A stretch of DNA of 64,000 nucleotides from SZUA-430 sp965227535 (GTDB taxonomy: Bacteria; Pseudomonadota; Alphaproteobacteria; Micropepsales; Micropepsaceae), in contig OZ245761.1 of the NCBI GenBank assembly GCA_965227535.1, positions 3,720,001-3,784,000 on the forward strand. Direction: 5' to 3'. Position numbers and translations under genes: made by a program. Position 1 is the stretch's first letter, and the number at the start of each line of letters is the position of its first letter. Shown here one piece after another: positions 42,716-52,336 of this stretch. Under the pieces are notes generated by a model. That model saw only the letters and a program-made list of their open reading frames with translations, ran no database searches and was not told the origin of the DNA.

Positions 42716-43975
42716 ATGCGCACCAACTTCAATCCGGCGCAACTGGAAGACCCGCAGCTCGCCGCCGCGGAAAAGCAGCTGCGCGCCTGCGTTCATTGCG
42801 GCATCTGCACCGCGACATGCCCGACCTACGTCTTGCTCGGCGACGAACTCGACAGCCCCCGCGGCCGCATCCAACTGATCCAGCACATGCTGGAAACCGA
42901 CGCGACGCCCAGCGCCAAAGTCGTCACCCACATCGACCGCTGCCTCTCGTGCCTGGCGTGCGTCAGCGCCTGCCCGTCCGGCGTGAACTACCCGCGCCTC
43001 ATCGACAAAGCCCGCGACCACATCGAACGCAAAGCGACGCGCCCGTGGCCCCGCCGCTTGCTGCGCGAGATGCTGGGCAGAGTCTTGCCGCGCCGCGATC
43101 TGCTGCGCCCGCTGCTCGCGCTCGGCCGTTTCGGCGCATCGTTCATGTGGCTCCTGCCCACGGCACTGCGTGCTCCCGCACGAGTCGCCGCGCGCTTGCC
43201 CACGCCGGAACGCACCTCCGCCATCCCGCGCGTCTCACGCCCGAACGGCAAACCGATCGGCCGCGTCGCGCTCCATCTCGGTTGTGTGCAAGAAGTCGTC
43301 GCCCCACGCATCACCAGCGCCACCATCCGCGTCCTCGTGCGCCACGGCTACGAAGTCACGACAGTGGAAGGCACCGGCTGTTGCGGCGCCCTCAACCACC
43401 ACCTCGGCCAAACCGCGGAGGCGCACCGCCACGCGAAAGCCCTCGTCGATGACGTGGCACGCCAGGAAGGCGAAGAACCCTTCGACGCCATCGTCACGAC
43501 CGCATCCGGCTGCGGCAGTGTCATCCGCGACGTCGGCTTCCAACTCAATGACGACCGCGCCGCCGCAGTCGGCACGCGCACGCGCGACATCACCGACCTC
43601 TTGCGCGACGTGCCGCTGAAGACCGGGGGCAGGGCGCACCGCTCCGTCCGAATCGCCTACCACGCGGCCTGCTCGCTGACGCACGGCATGAAGCAAGCGG
43701 CAGCCGCGCCGCAAATCCTGCGCGCGCTGGGTTTCGACGTCGTCGAACCGCGCGACACGCTCTGCTGCGGCTCGGCCGGCGTCTACAATGTTCTCGAACC
43801 GGAGATCGCAGACCGCCTGCAAGAACGCAAAGCCGCAACGTTGATGGAAACGAAGCCGAAATTCATCGCGACCGGAAACATCGGCTGCCTCACGCAGATC
43901 GCGTCGGCCGTGGGCGTACCAGTGGTCCACCCGATCGAACTCATCGACTGGGCGACAGGCGGCTCTAAACCTTGA
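42716..43975 (+). CDS. glcF: Glycolate oxidase iron-sulfur subunit GlcF
   Basis: This 419-residue protein passes electrons from GlcDE to the quinone pool. Two 4Fe-4S ferredoxin motifs are complete: CVHCGICTATCPTY and CLSCLACVSACPSGV (CxxCxxCxxxCP). Two C-terminal cysteine-rich CCG domains follow (GTGCCGALNHHLG near 220 and DTLCCGSAGVYN near 340), as in heterodisulfide-reductase-like subunits. The gene starts four bases after glcE and shares its operon. Its last 11 bases overlap the convergent amine-oxidase gene. All iron-sulfur ligands seen are intact, so the complex should be functional if glcD is co-expressed. Confidence 0.92.
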   Translation: MRTNFNPAQLEDPQLAAAEKQLRACVHCGICTATCPTYVLLGDELDSPRGRIQLIQHMLETDATPSAKVVTHIDRCLSCLACVSACPSGVNYPRLIDKARDHIERKATRPWPRRLLREMLGRVLPRRDLLRPLLALGRFGASFMWLLPTALRAPARVAARLPTPERTSAIPRVSRPNGKPIGRVALHLGCVQEVVAPRITSATIRVLVRHGYEVTTVEGTGCCGALNHHLGQTAEAHRHAKALVDDVARQEGEEPFDAIVTTASGCGSVIRDVGFQLNDDRAAAVGTRTRDITDLLRDVPLKTGGRAHRSVRIAYHAACSLTHGMKQAAAAPQILRALGFDVVEPRDTLCCGSAGVYNVLEPEIADRLQERKAATLMETKPKFIATGNIGCLTQIASAVGVPVVHPIELIDWATGGSKP

Positions 43976-45302
43976 GCAATTTCAGGATCCGTCGCCCCGC
44001 GCGCTGTCCGCTCGCATAGGCGCCATGCACGGTCTGCACAGCCCTGCCACCCTGCGCCTCACCCGCAAAGAAGATGCGCCCGCCCAGCGGCGTTTCCAGC
44101 GCAGCGCGTGCCTTCCACTGGCCGGGCAGAGCCGCCGCAAACGCACCGCGCGAAAACGGATTGCGCCCCCAATCCGTCACCAGCGCATTGCGCAAACCGG
44201 CATCGCCCTTCGATCCTAACAACGCGCGCAACTTCTCCCGCGCAAAGTCGATCACGGCGCGCTCCGGCTGCGTAGACAATTCCCAAGCCAACGATCCGCC
44301 GACCTGACAAACAGCCAACGGCGCACCGAACGGGCGCACATGGAACACATGCCCGCGATCGTCGCTCGCCTGCGGGATCAGGATGGAATCCTGCGGAAAC
44401 TTCAGCGCCGGCGCGCCCGGCGCAAACGACAAAGCGATCTTCGCCAGCAACCCCATCTGCAAGCCGTTGAACGCACCGACCATCGCCGCATCAGGCGCCG
44501 GATCGAACGCAATCGTCTCGCGTGCCAGCACGCCGACCGAAGCGGTAACGATCGCGGCGCGCGTCAGAATCGTTCCACGATCCGTCTCGACAGCGACCCC
44601 GTTGCCAGACGCCACAAGACGCCGCGCGACGGTGTTGACCGCAACCGGCAACCCGAACCCGATGCGCGCCACCAAGGTGCCCAGCCCCTGGCGCACCATC
44701 CGCCGCGTCTCATCCTCGTCGCGCTGAAACCAATCCTTCGCCGAGAGCGTCGGCAGATCGACGCCCATATCCAGCGGCCCGACGGCCGCCGACGCCGTCG
44801 CCGCCCACGCGCGAGCGCCCTCATCCTCCAACATCGGCGCGACATCACCCGCCGGCGTATCCGCAGGCTCTTCGCCCGCCGCAGCGATCGCATCGCTCAG
44901 GGCGACAAGCGCCCGCTCATACGCGGCATTCGACGCCAACGGCCGCGTAGACCCGCGCGCAAAGGTCAACTCGCGCGTATCATGGTCGCCCAGCTGAAAG
45001 TCGTAGAGCTTTGCAAATCCGTTCAACGGATTGCCGTCGCCGCCCTTCACCCATGCCGCGCCCCGATCGAAGGGCACGCCGAACGTCGCCGTATCGGTAA
45101 AGCAGCGTCCGCCGATGCGCGGGCTCGCCTCGATCAACTGCACGCGCCGCCCGCCCGCGATCAGAACCTGCGCCGCTGCGATCCCCGCCGCCCCCGCGCC
45201 GACGATCACGACATCGGGATCGGACACCGTCGCGGCACCGGCCGCGCGCGCAAACGCCAGCGCCGCTGCAAACTGCGCGAAGTTCCGCCGGTTCATCTTC
45301 AT
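43965..45302 (-). CDS. FAD-dependent amine oxidase, Tat-exported
   Basis: This 445-residue flavoprotein belongs to the monoamine oxidase group. It starts with MNRRNFAQFAAALAFARAAG, a twin-arginine-like signal, followed by the FAD-binding VVIVGAGAAGIAAAQVLI and GGRCFTDTATFG. The C-terminal FAD segment GRIFFAGEAQGGRAVQT is intact. Such enzymes oxidise amines or amino acids, releasing hydrogen peroxide. Export to the periplasm is inferred from the RR motif; a signal-peptidase site (AGA-AT) lies near residue 24. The ATG at 45302 is preferred since it precedes the RR motif; 45296 is possible. It converges with glcF and diverges from a TPR gene. The substrate is unknown. Confidence 0.8.
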   Translation of the reverse strand: MKMNRRNFAQFAAALAFARAAGAATVSDPDVVIVGAGAAGIAAAQVLIAGGRRVQLIEASPRIGGRCFTDTATFGVPFDRGAAWVKGGDGNPLNGFAKLYDFQLGDHDTRELTFARGSTRPLASNAAYERALVALSDAIAAAGEEPADTPAGDVAPMLEDEGARAWAATASAAVGPLDMGVDLPTLSAKDWFQRDEDETRRMVRQGLGTLVARIGFGLPVAVNTVARRLVASGNGVAVETDRGTILTRAAIVTASVGVLARETIAFDPAPDAAMVGAFNGLQMGLLAKIALSFAPGAPALKFPQDSILIPQASDDRGHVFHVRPFGAPLAVCQVGGSLAWELSTQPERAVIDFAREKLRALLGSKGDAGLRNALVTDWGRNPFSRGAFAAALPGQWKARAALETPLGGRIFFAGEAQGGRAVQTVHGAYASGQRAGRRILKLLKV

Positions 45303-45349
45303 AGAGAATGCCGCTTGGCCATGTGCCCCCGACCACATTAGCATGGGGC

Positions 45350-45904
45350 ATGCGAACATTTCTCGTCTGGCTCGCGCTCAGCGTGGCGCTTGTGGCTCCG
45401 GCCCAGGCCGATCAAACCGACAAACGCCTCGACCGCCTGTTTAACCAACTGGCGGCCGTGCGCACCGCGCCCGAAGCCGCGGCCCTCGAGGCGCAGATCA
45501 TCGACATCTGGCTGAAGTCCGGCAGCGACACGGTTGATGTCCTGATGTCCCGCGCCGAAGCCGCGATGGCCGCACAAGACGTGGCGACCGCCAAAAAACT
45601 TCTCGACGCCGTGGTCGAAATGAAACCCGACTACGCCGAAGTCTGGTACCGCCGCGCGGAACTGTTGTTGCTGATGGACAGCCAACAAGAAGCCGAAGCC
45701 GACCTCGCCAAAACGATCGAACTCGAAGCCCGCCACTTCAAAGCGCTCGCCATCGCGGGCCGCCTGGCCGAAGCCGCCGGAAACAAAGCCGCAGCCCTAG
45801 CCGCCTACCGCCGCGCCGCCTCGCTCAACCCGATGATGGAAGCTGCCGGTCGCCGCGCGATGCAGCTCGAAGAAGAAATCGAAAACAAACCGCCGCCGAT
45901 TTAA
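45350..45904 (+). CDS. Secreted TPR protein
   Basis: This 184-residue protein has a signal peptide (TFLVWLALSVALVAPAQA) and at least two TPR-like helical hairpins (LMSRAEAAMAAQDVATAKKL, YRRAELLLLMDSQQEAEADL, AGRLAEAAGNKAAALAAYRR). TPR modules mediate protein-protein contacts in the periplasm. There are no catalytic residues. The start at 45350 was chosen by the signal sequence. It is convergent with pyk, with a 4-base overlap of stops, and divergent from the amine oxidase. Proteins of this type are often found near pyruvate kinase in alphaproteobacteria, but a shared role is not evident. Confidence 0.75.
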   Translation: MRTFLVWLALSVALVAPAQADQTDKRLDRLFNQLAAVRTAPEAAALEAQIIDIWLKSGSDTVDVLMSRAEAAMAAQDVATAKKLLDAVVEMKPDYAEVWYRRAELLLLMDSQQEAEADLAKTIELEARHFKALAIAGRLAEAAGNKAAALAAYRRAASLNPMMEAAGRRAMQLEEEIENKPPPI

Positions 45905-47340
45905 CCGACAAAGCCACCCGTCTTGCCGCCGACGAAAGCGACACGCAGCAGATTGGTCGCGCCCGGCGTGCGCAACGGAACGCCCGCGGTGACGACCAGC
46001 CGTTGGTTCAACTTGGCAAAGCCCTCACGAAACGCGATCTGACACGCGCGATCGACCATGTCCTCATTGTCGATCGCATCCTCCGTCACCACGCAGTGCA
46101 AACCCCAAGCGATCGCAAGCTTTCGCCCCGTCGCCTCAATCGGCGTGAGCACGACGACGGGCACGCTCGGCCGCTCGCGCGATGCACGCAAAGCCGTCGA
46201 CCCCGAACTCGTCCAGCACACGATCGCCGCAGCCTTCACGGTATGCGCGACCTGACGTGAGGCCGCAGTGATCGCATCGGCCGTCGTCGCCTCGGGCTCG
46301 GTGCGCTGCGCGTCGATGAACGTACGATAGTGGTCGTCGCCCTCGATGGAGCGCGCGACGCGGTCCATCATCTCGACGGCTTCAACCGGATACTTCCCCG
46401 AAGCCGATTCCGCCGACAGCATCACCGCATCCGCGCCGTCGAACACCGCGGTCGCGACGTCCGACACTTCCGCGCGCGTCGGCATCGGGCTCGAAATCAT
46501 GGATTCCAGCATCTGTGTAGCGATGACGACCGGCTTGCCCGCTGCGCGCGCCGCCCGCGTAATCTGCTTCTGCCGCCGCGGCACTTCCTCGATCGGCAAC
46601 TCGACACCCAAATCGCCGCGCGCCACCATTACGGCATCCGACAACTCGATAATCTCGTCCAGCCTGTCCAGCGCGGCCGGCTTCTCGATCTTCGACAGCA
46701 CGCCCGCGCGCCCCGCCACAATCTTGCGCGCCTCGGCCACATCCTCCGGCCGCTGCACAAACGACAACGCAATCCAGTCGACGCCGTGCTCCAGCGCCCG
46801 GTCCAAGTCGGCCCGATCCTTCGGCGACAGCGCCGCAATCGGCAGCACGGCATCGGGAACGTTGACGCCCTTGCGATCCGTCAGCCGCCCGCCGATCTCG
46901 ACCTTCGCGGTAACACTGTCCCCGGAAACCGTCTCGATACGCAGCCGCAACCGCCCATCGTCGATGAGCAACTGCCCGCCCGGCTTGAGTACGGCGAAAA
47001 TCTCTTTATGCGGCAGGGTCAAATGATGCGCATCGCCCGGCGACGGATCGAGATCAATCGTCACCGACGATCCGACGACCAGGTCGACACCGCCGCCCGC
47101 CATCGCGCCGACGCGCAACTTGGGTCCCTGCAGGTCCGCCAGAATTCCGATCGGCCGCCCGATCTCGGCCTCGACCGCGCGAATGTTCGCGACCAGCGAC
47201 GCCAGCATCGCGTGGTTCGTGTGGCTCATGTTGATGCGAAACACGTCCGCGCCTGCTTGGAACAGGCGCTTGATCATTTCGGGTTCGCTCGACGCAGGCC
47301 CCAAGGTCGCGACGATCTTCACATTGCGGCGCCGGCGCAT
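45901..47340 (-). CDS. pyk: Pyruvate kinase
   Basis: This 479-residue enzyme makes pyruvate and ATP from phosphoenolpyruvate and ADP. Family motifs are KIVATLGPASSEPEMIKRLF, DVFRINMSH, ADLQGPKLRVG, the catalytic MVARGDLGVELPIEEVPRRQ and ATQMLESMISSPMPTRAEVS. The C-terminal allosteric domain is present. The length is typical. With glycerate kinase and the glycolate oxidase genes nearby it could channel two- and three-carbon acids to pyruvate. It precedes the DUF1036 gene on the minus strand in order of map but is transcribed away from the glycerate-kinase side, a neighbourhood known in alphaproteobacteria (pyk, DUF1036, N-formylglutamate amidohydrolase, DUF1244, DUF2312). Confidence 0.95.
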   Translation of the reverse strand: MRRRRNVKIVATLGPASSEPEMIKRLFQAGADVFRINMSHTNHAMLASLVANIRAVEAEIGRPIGILADLQGPKLRVGAMAGGGVDLVVGSSVTIDLDPSPGDAHHLTLPHKEIFAVLKPGGQLLIDDGRLRLRIETVSGDSVTAKVEIGGRLTDRKGVNVPDAVLPIAALSPKDRADLDRALEHGVDWIALSFVQRPEDVAEARKIVAGRAGVLSKIEKPAALDRLDEIIELSDAVMVARGDLGVELPIEEVPRRQKQITRAARAAGKPVVIATQMLESMISSPMPTRAEVSDVATAVFDGADAVMLSAESASGKYPVEAVEMMDRVARSIEGDDHYRTFIDAQRTEPEATTADAITAASRQVAHTVKAAAIVCWTSSGSTALRASRERPSVPVVVLTPIEATGRKLAIAWGLHCVVTEDAIDNEDMVDRACQIAFREGFAKLNQRLVVTAGVPLRTPGATNLLRVAFVGGKTGGFVG

Positions 47341-47373
47341 CTTACCTTCGCAGTGTTCTTGGTTTGAGAGACT

Positions 47374-47781
47374 TCAGTCGGAGAGATTCTGCACCCACGT
47401 CGTGTAGTCGCCGGTGTCGATTTCGAAGAACCCGGCCTGCCCATAGCCGCGCTTCGCGCAATTCCCGCGGCCCTTGATTGTGAAGTTGTCGCGCGCCACG
47501 CAGAACATACGATTGCCGTCCCACGCGCCGTCGACGCCCAGATGCACGCCGCGAAGATAGTAGTACCGCGCCTTCAGCGCCCCGCGCAAAATGTCCGTGC
47601 ATCCCTTTGGTTCCACCCGCCACCAGCCTTCGCTAACCCATTTGCCGCCGCTCATATGGCCAAGCGCAACGGCGAAGGGATGCTCCGTCTTGTTGCACAC
47701 GGCGAATTTCGCCTGCGCCGACGACGCGCCCAGCGAAACCAACAACACCAAAGCCAAGACAAGAACGCTGAAACGAGGCAT
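47374..47781 (-). CDS. Secreted DUF1036 protein
   Basis: This 135-residue protein has a signal peptide (FSVLVLALVLLVSLGASSAQ, cleaved near AQA) and matches DUF1036: KFAVCNKTEHPFAVALGHMS, then GWWRVEPKGCTDILRG, VARDNFTIKGRGNCAKRGYG and FFEIDTGDYTTWVQNLS. Conserved cysteines probably form disulfides in the periplasm. Family function is unknown. In alphaproteobacteria it is typically next to pyruvate kinase, as here (33 bases upstream of pyk on the same strand), so the two may form an operon. The ATG at 47781 was chosen because the signal sequence begins there; an in-frame start 11 codons earlier is less likely. Confidence 0.85.
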   Translation of the reverse strand: MPRFSVLVLALVLLVSLGASSAQAKFAVCNKTEHPFAVALGHMSGGKWVSEGWWRVEPKGCTDILRGALKARYYYLRGVHLGVDGAWDGNRMFCVARDNFTIKGRGNCAKRGYGQAGFFEIDTGDYTTWVQNLSD

Positions 47782-47847
47782 CGAACGGGCGCAAATCCGT
47801 GAGGGCAGAATCACTGTGCGCGAGTCTCATCCCCCCTGCACGTCGCG

Positions 47848-49104
47848 TCAAACCGCAGGCGTGATCAAAATGGCGCGGAAATCGTTGACATTGGTGCGCG
47901 TAGGCCCCGTCACAACAGCCTGGCCCATCGCTGCAAAGAACCCACCAGAATCGTTCGCCGCCTGAAACCCCCGCGGATCCAACTGAAGCGCAGCCGCCCG
48001 CGAAAGCGTGTCAGGTCCAACCCAAGCCCCGGCCGCATCATCGCTGCCGTCGATGCCATCCGTATCGGCGGCCAAAGCCCAAATCCCATCAGCCCCGTTC
48101 AAAGCCCGCGCCAACGCCAAAACATATTCTCGGTTCGGCCCACCGCGCCCCTGACCGGAAACCGTCAACGTCAACTCACCGCCTGAGAGCAAAACCAAAG
48201 GCCGCGACGAAGCGGGCGAATGAAGCGCAATCTCCGCATGCGCCTGAGCCACCGCCCGCGCATCACCCTCGACATTGACGCCGATCACCCGAGTCTCAAA
48301 CCCAAGCCGCTGCGCCTCATCCGCCGCCGCTGCAATCCCATCCGCCCCGCGCGCCACGATCCGCATCGCCGAAGACGCCAATCGCGCATCGCCTGGCTTG
48401 ATCGACTCAAGCGCCGCATCGCTCAACACAGCTTCGGCCGAGCGCGGCAAACTGACCCCGTATCTCGCGAGGATCGCCCGCGCCTCCACCTGCGTGGTCG
48501 GATCACCAACCGTCGGCCCCGAAGCAATCACCGAAGCATCGTCACCCACGACATCCGAAATCGCGAGCGCCAACACGCGCGCGGGATAAGCCGCCGCCGC
48601 CAACCGCCCACCCTTGATCGCCGACAAATGCTTGCGCACGCAATTGATCTCACGGATCGAAGCACTCGATCGAATAAGCGCCCGCGTAATGTCCTGCTTC
48701 TCAGAAAGCGTCAGCGGTGCAAGCGGCACCCCGGTCAAAGCCGACCCGCCACCCGACAACAAAACCAAAACCAAATCGTCGCTCGTCAACCCGCGAACCA
48801 ACTCAAGCAACCGCCGAGCCGCAACCTCACCAGCCGCATCCGGATAAGGATGCCCCGCCTCAACAACCTCAACGAACCGCGTCGCCACCTCATGCCCATA
48901 CCGCGTAACAGCAAGCCCCGATAAAGGCGCTCCCCAAACATCCTCCACCGCAGCCGCCATCGCCGCCGCAGCCTTCCCCGCCCCGACAACGACAACGCGC
49001 CCGGCAGGCCGAACGGGCAGGGCAGGGCCAACGACAACCGACGGATGACAAGCCGCAACTGCTGCATCGAACAAGCGGCGAAGGAGCTCAGGCGCGTTCT
49101 GCAT
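47848..49104 (-). CDS. Glycerate 2-kinase (DUF4147/MOFRL type)
   Basis: This 418-residue protein is of the GckA/TtuD-like glycerate kinase type, which phosphorylates glycerate (to 2-phosphoglycerate) in glyoxylate and tartrate use. It has the N-terminal DUF4147 domain (VVVVGAGKAAAAMAAAVEDV, LVLLSGGGSALTGVPL, INCVRKHLSAIKGGRLA) and the C-terminal MOFRL domain (RPLVLLSGGELTLTV and DTDGIDGSDDAAGAWV). The ATG at 49104 was chosen by family alignment. The frame continues 57 codons further upstream, but that stretch is made of the terminal repeat of the adjacent element, so it is not native coding sequence. Product 2-phosphoglycerate would enter glycolysis above pyruvate kinase. Confidence 0.85.
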   Translation of the reverse strand: MQNAPELLRRLFDAAVAACHPSVVVGPALPVRPAGRVVVVGAGKAAAAMAAAVEDVWGAPLSGLAVTRYGHEVATRFVEVVEAGHPYPDAAGEVAARRLLELVRGLTSDDLVLVLLSGGGSALTGVPLAPLTLSEKQDITRALIRSSASIREINCVRKHLSAIKGGRLAAAAYPARVLALAISDVVGDDASVIASGPTVGDPTTQVEARAILARYGVSLPRSAEAVLSDAALESIKPGDARLASSAMRIVARGADGIAAAADEAQRLGFETRVIGVNVEGDARAVAQAHAEIALHSPASSRPLVLLSGGELTLTVSGQGRGGPNREYVLALARALNGADGIWALAADTDGIDGSDDAAGAWVGPDTLSRAAALQLDPRGFQAANDSGGFFAAMGQAVVTGPTRTNVNDFRAILITPAV

Positions 49105-49149
49105 GACCCGCTCTATCGCACAATCGCCGCGAGCCGCAAAAAGAAAGTA

Positions 49150-49738
49150 CTCACGCGAAGCCGCGAAGACGCGAAGCAGAAAGACGCGAAAGAGCGGATT
49201 GGCGCTGCGCGCCAAAGGAATTACGATGGCAGTCTGCGGTTGGGAGAACGCCAATGGATATCGAAACGCTGGCACGCGAGTCGGTGGATTGCGCGTTCCA
49301 CATTCACCGCGAACTCGGGCCTGGGCTCCTTGAATCGGTGTACGAAACGGTCATGGCTCGCGCGATGGAAAAGCGAGGCTTTCGCGTCGAGCGTCAGAAG
49401 CCTATTTCATTCACTTTCGAGGACATCACGTTCGACGACGCCTTTCGCCCCGACCTGCTGATCGAAGGGACGTTGCTGATCGAGCTGAAGTCCGCCGAAC
49501 GAATGGCGCCCGTCTACAGCAAGCAAGTGCTAACATACCTTCGCCTAATGAAGCTCCCACTCGGCCTCCTGATCAATTTCGGCGCGCCGACCTTCAAAGA
49601 AGGCATCATGCGCATCGTAAATAAGCACAAAGACATCACTTCCTCGCATCTACGCCTGCACGAAAAGTAACCGGCGCGGAGCGCCATCGTTCACTCCTTT
49701 TCGCGTCTCTTCTTCGCGTCTTCGCGGCTTCGCGTGAG
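49150..49738. mobile_element. GxxExxY element bounded by 27-bp perfect terminal inverted repeats
   Basis: The left end 49150-49176 (starting CTCACGCGAAGCCGC) is exactly reverse-complemented at 49712-49738 (ending GCTTCGCGTGAG). Similarity continues outward with AAGAAAG-like flanks. Inside, GGCGCTGCGCGCC (49201-49213) and GGCGCGGAGCGCC (49673-49685) form an inner inverted repeat with one mismatch, immediately around the single gene. The element is ~590 bases long, lies between glycerate kinase and an amidohydrolase gene, and carries no transposase. A related ORF-less copy is at 41260-41429. Target-site duplication cannot be judged by eye. Confidence 0.7.
49254..49670 (+). CDS. GxxExxY family protein (PD-(D/E)XK-nuclease-like)
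   Basis: This 138-residue protein is a GxxExxY-type member, named for the motif visible here as GLLESVYETV (G-x-x-E-x-x-Y). Later residues give a nuclease-like core: DDAFRPDLLIEG (D), LLIELKSAERM (E-x-K), as in PD-(D/E)XK folds, and a C-terminal tail VLTYLRLMKLPLGLLINFGA. The biochemical role of the family is unknown. GGGAG precedes the ATG at 49254. It is the only gene in an element with long inverted repeats, so it may promote or benefit from spread of that repeat, but there is no proof. Codon use looks like its neighbours. Confidence 0.85.
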   Translation: MDIETLARESVDCAFHIHRELGPGLLESVYETVMARAMEKRGFRVERQKPISFTFEDITFDDAFRPDLLIEGTLLIELKSAERMAPVYSKQVLTYLRLMKLPLGLLINFGAPTFKEGIMRIVNKHKDITSSHLRLHEK

Positions 49739-49779
49739 ACCCTTTCTTGCTACCTCCAGAAGCCCACGGAGCACACACG

Positions 49780-50838
<1,059 letters not shown>

Positions 50839-51005
50839 CGCGACGGGCGAACCCAATTTCGCGGCCAAACGCAACACCGCCGTGCAGGCAAAACAAAAAA
50901 ATCCCACAAGAATCATTGCCGTTCGTGATTGATCGCCCGCGCGCGCCGAATTAGGTTTCGCGCCCTTCACACACGTTTGTCATTTTTGAACTGGGTTCCC
51001 CTCGC

Positions 51006-51251
51006 ATGGCCAAAGCCAATTTCGCCAAGGATCAGTTGAAATCCCTCGTCGAGCGCGTTGAGCGCCTCGAAGAGGAAAAGACCGCGCTCGCGGGCGACAT
51101 CCGCGAGGTCTACGCCGAAGCCAAGGGCAACGGCTTCGACACCAAAATCATGCGCCAGGTCGTGCGCATCCGGAAAATGGAATCGCATGAGCGCGAAGAA
51201 CAAGACGCGCTCCTCGACCTCTATCTCTCGGCACTCGGTATGGCGAACTAA
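51006..51251 (+). CDS. gapR: GapR nucleoid-associated protein (DUF2312)
   Basis: This 81-residue coiled-coil protein matches GapR: AKDQLKSLVERVERLEEEKT, then GDIREVYAEAKGNGFDTKIM and RQVVRIRKMESHEREEQDAL. In Caulobacter, GapR encircles overtwisted, AT-rich DNA and stimulates gyrase ahead of replication forks; it is essential or nearly so. Its basic residues (KxxR along the helices) fit that role. The start ATG at 51006 gives the exact family N-terminus. It follows the amidohydrolase-DUF1244 gene (167 bases), the conserved alphaproteobacterial arrangement, and converges with an Mrr-like gene after three bases. Confidence 0.9.
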   Translation: MAKANFAKDQLKSLVERVERLEEEKTALAGDIREVYAEAKGNGFDTKIMRQVVRIRKMESHEREEQDALLDLYLSALGMAN

Positions 51252-51254
51252 GCG

Positions 51255-52136
51255 CTAAGAAGTAGACACGGTCATCAGACGCGGCGTCTTCGCCGCCGTC
51301 TGCCCGTCGATCAGATGCGCGGCGACATTCGCCAGATCCTGCGCGTCCCACAACGTCAACCCGCAGCGCTCTTCGTGCTCTTTCATCTGCGGCGTGTCTT
51401 CGAACGACGCCGCCGCACAGATCGCGATACCCGCGCCGTAGAACAACTTCGCACCCGCGAGTTGGCGAACATCATCGACGCTCGCACGGCCGTGACGCTT
51501 GCACTGCGCGACGACAGTGGTCGATCCGCCGCTCACGACGATATCGGATGACTGACTTCCCGCAGGCGTCAACGACGCGGTGCCATCCGGAAAGAATCCG
51601 AGGATCAAGTCGGCAACCGCCTGATCGAAATTCCCCGCTTCCAGCGTCGCCCAGTATTGCGGATCCGTCTGCTGCTGCCGCCACGGCAGAATATGCGTCT
51701 CGAACTGCGCCGCCGCGTGCTTGAACGCATCGCGACGCGCCGCCGCCGCATGAAACGCGGTCACGCGCTTGACGTGAGGCGTCGACGACAACCAATACCC
51801 GCCGATCGCAATGGCGCCGACCGCAACCAGCAGAACGCGAAACAACGACGCGTCCATATAGCCGAACAACGTCAACGCCGTGCCGCCCAGGATAGCAGTA
51901 ACCGAACCAGCAATGGTCGCCACGCCAAGCCGCGACACATGCTGGCCCGCAGCGACCGATCCCGAACCGTCGAGTTCGCACGCGCTCAACTGAAAGTCCG
52001 AAGCCTCCGGCTTCTTGCGCGCCCACAAGCCCGTCAACCCCGCCCCGGAAGGCGACGCCTGCGCATCGCCGAGAATGTCTGCCGCCACCGCGTCCCCCAA
52101 CACGATCAATGGGCAGAGCGAAGGTCGCGAGGGCAT
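51255..52136 (-). CDS. Membrane-anchored Mrr-like nuclease-fold protein
   Basis: This 293-residue protein has two hydrophobic segments (ATIAGSVTAILGGTALTLFG and FRVLLVAVGAIAIGGYWL, ~72-115) and a C-terminal domain of the Mrr restriction-endonuclease type. That domain shows an acidic-x-lysine core: SDIVVSGG (Asp) followed by TVVAQCKRHGRASVDDVRQL (Q-x-K), then GAGIAICAAASFEDTPQMKE. Mrr-type domains cut modified DNA or, in membrane proteins, have other roles. The Asp-Q-x-K pattern is present but the catalytic Glu is not certain. Proteins with two membrane helices before an Mrr-like domain occur in many bacteria with unknown function. It converges on gapR. The start at 52136 is the first ATG. Confidence 0.65.
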   Translation of the reverse strand: MPSRPSLCPLIVLGDAVAADILGDAQASPSGAGLTGLWARKKPEASDFQLSACELDGSGSVAAGQHVSRLGVATIAGSVTAILGGTALTLFGYMDASLFRVLLVAVGAIAIGGYWLSSTPHVKRVTAFHAAAARRDAFKHAAAQFETHILPWRQQQTDPQYWATLEAGNFDQAVADLILGFFPDGTASLTPAGSQSSDIVVSGGSTTVVAQCKRHGRASVDDVRQLAGAKLFYGAGIAICAAASFEDTPQMKEHEERCGLTLWDAQDLANVAAHLIDGQTAAKTPRLMTVSTS

Positions 52137-52336
52137 ACACAGTCAAGAAAAACCGGCGCGCGCCCGCCGTTTGCAAGCAGCAAGGGAATTGGCAGGCAGG
52201 TCGGTCCGCCAATTCAGGGCACGCCCCCCACTGCCAAGGCAGAACGAGCCTCCCGGTGTCGCGGTCGTTTGTCAGCGCCAGGCCGCTCTCAAAATGATAG
52301 CTGCTCCTCGGACAAGACTTCTGAAGGACGTAATCC

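Noticed and set aside
49105..49275. 57-codon N-terminal extension of glycerate kinase
   Set aside because: It is encoded by the terminal repeat of the adjacent element, not by family sequence; the normal start is at 49104.
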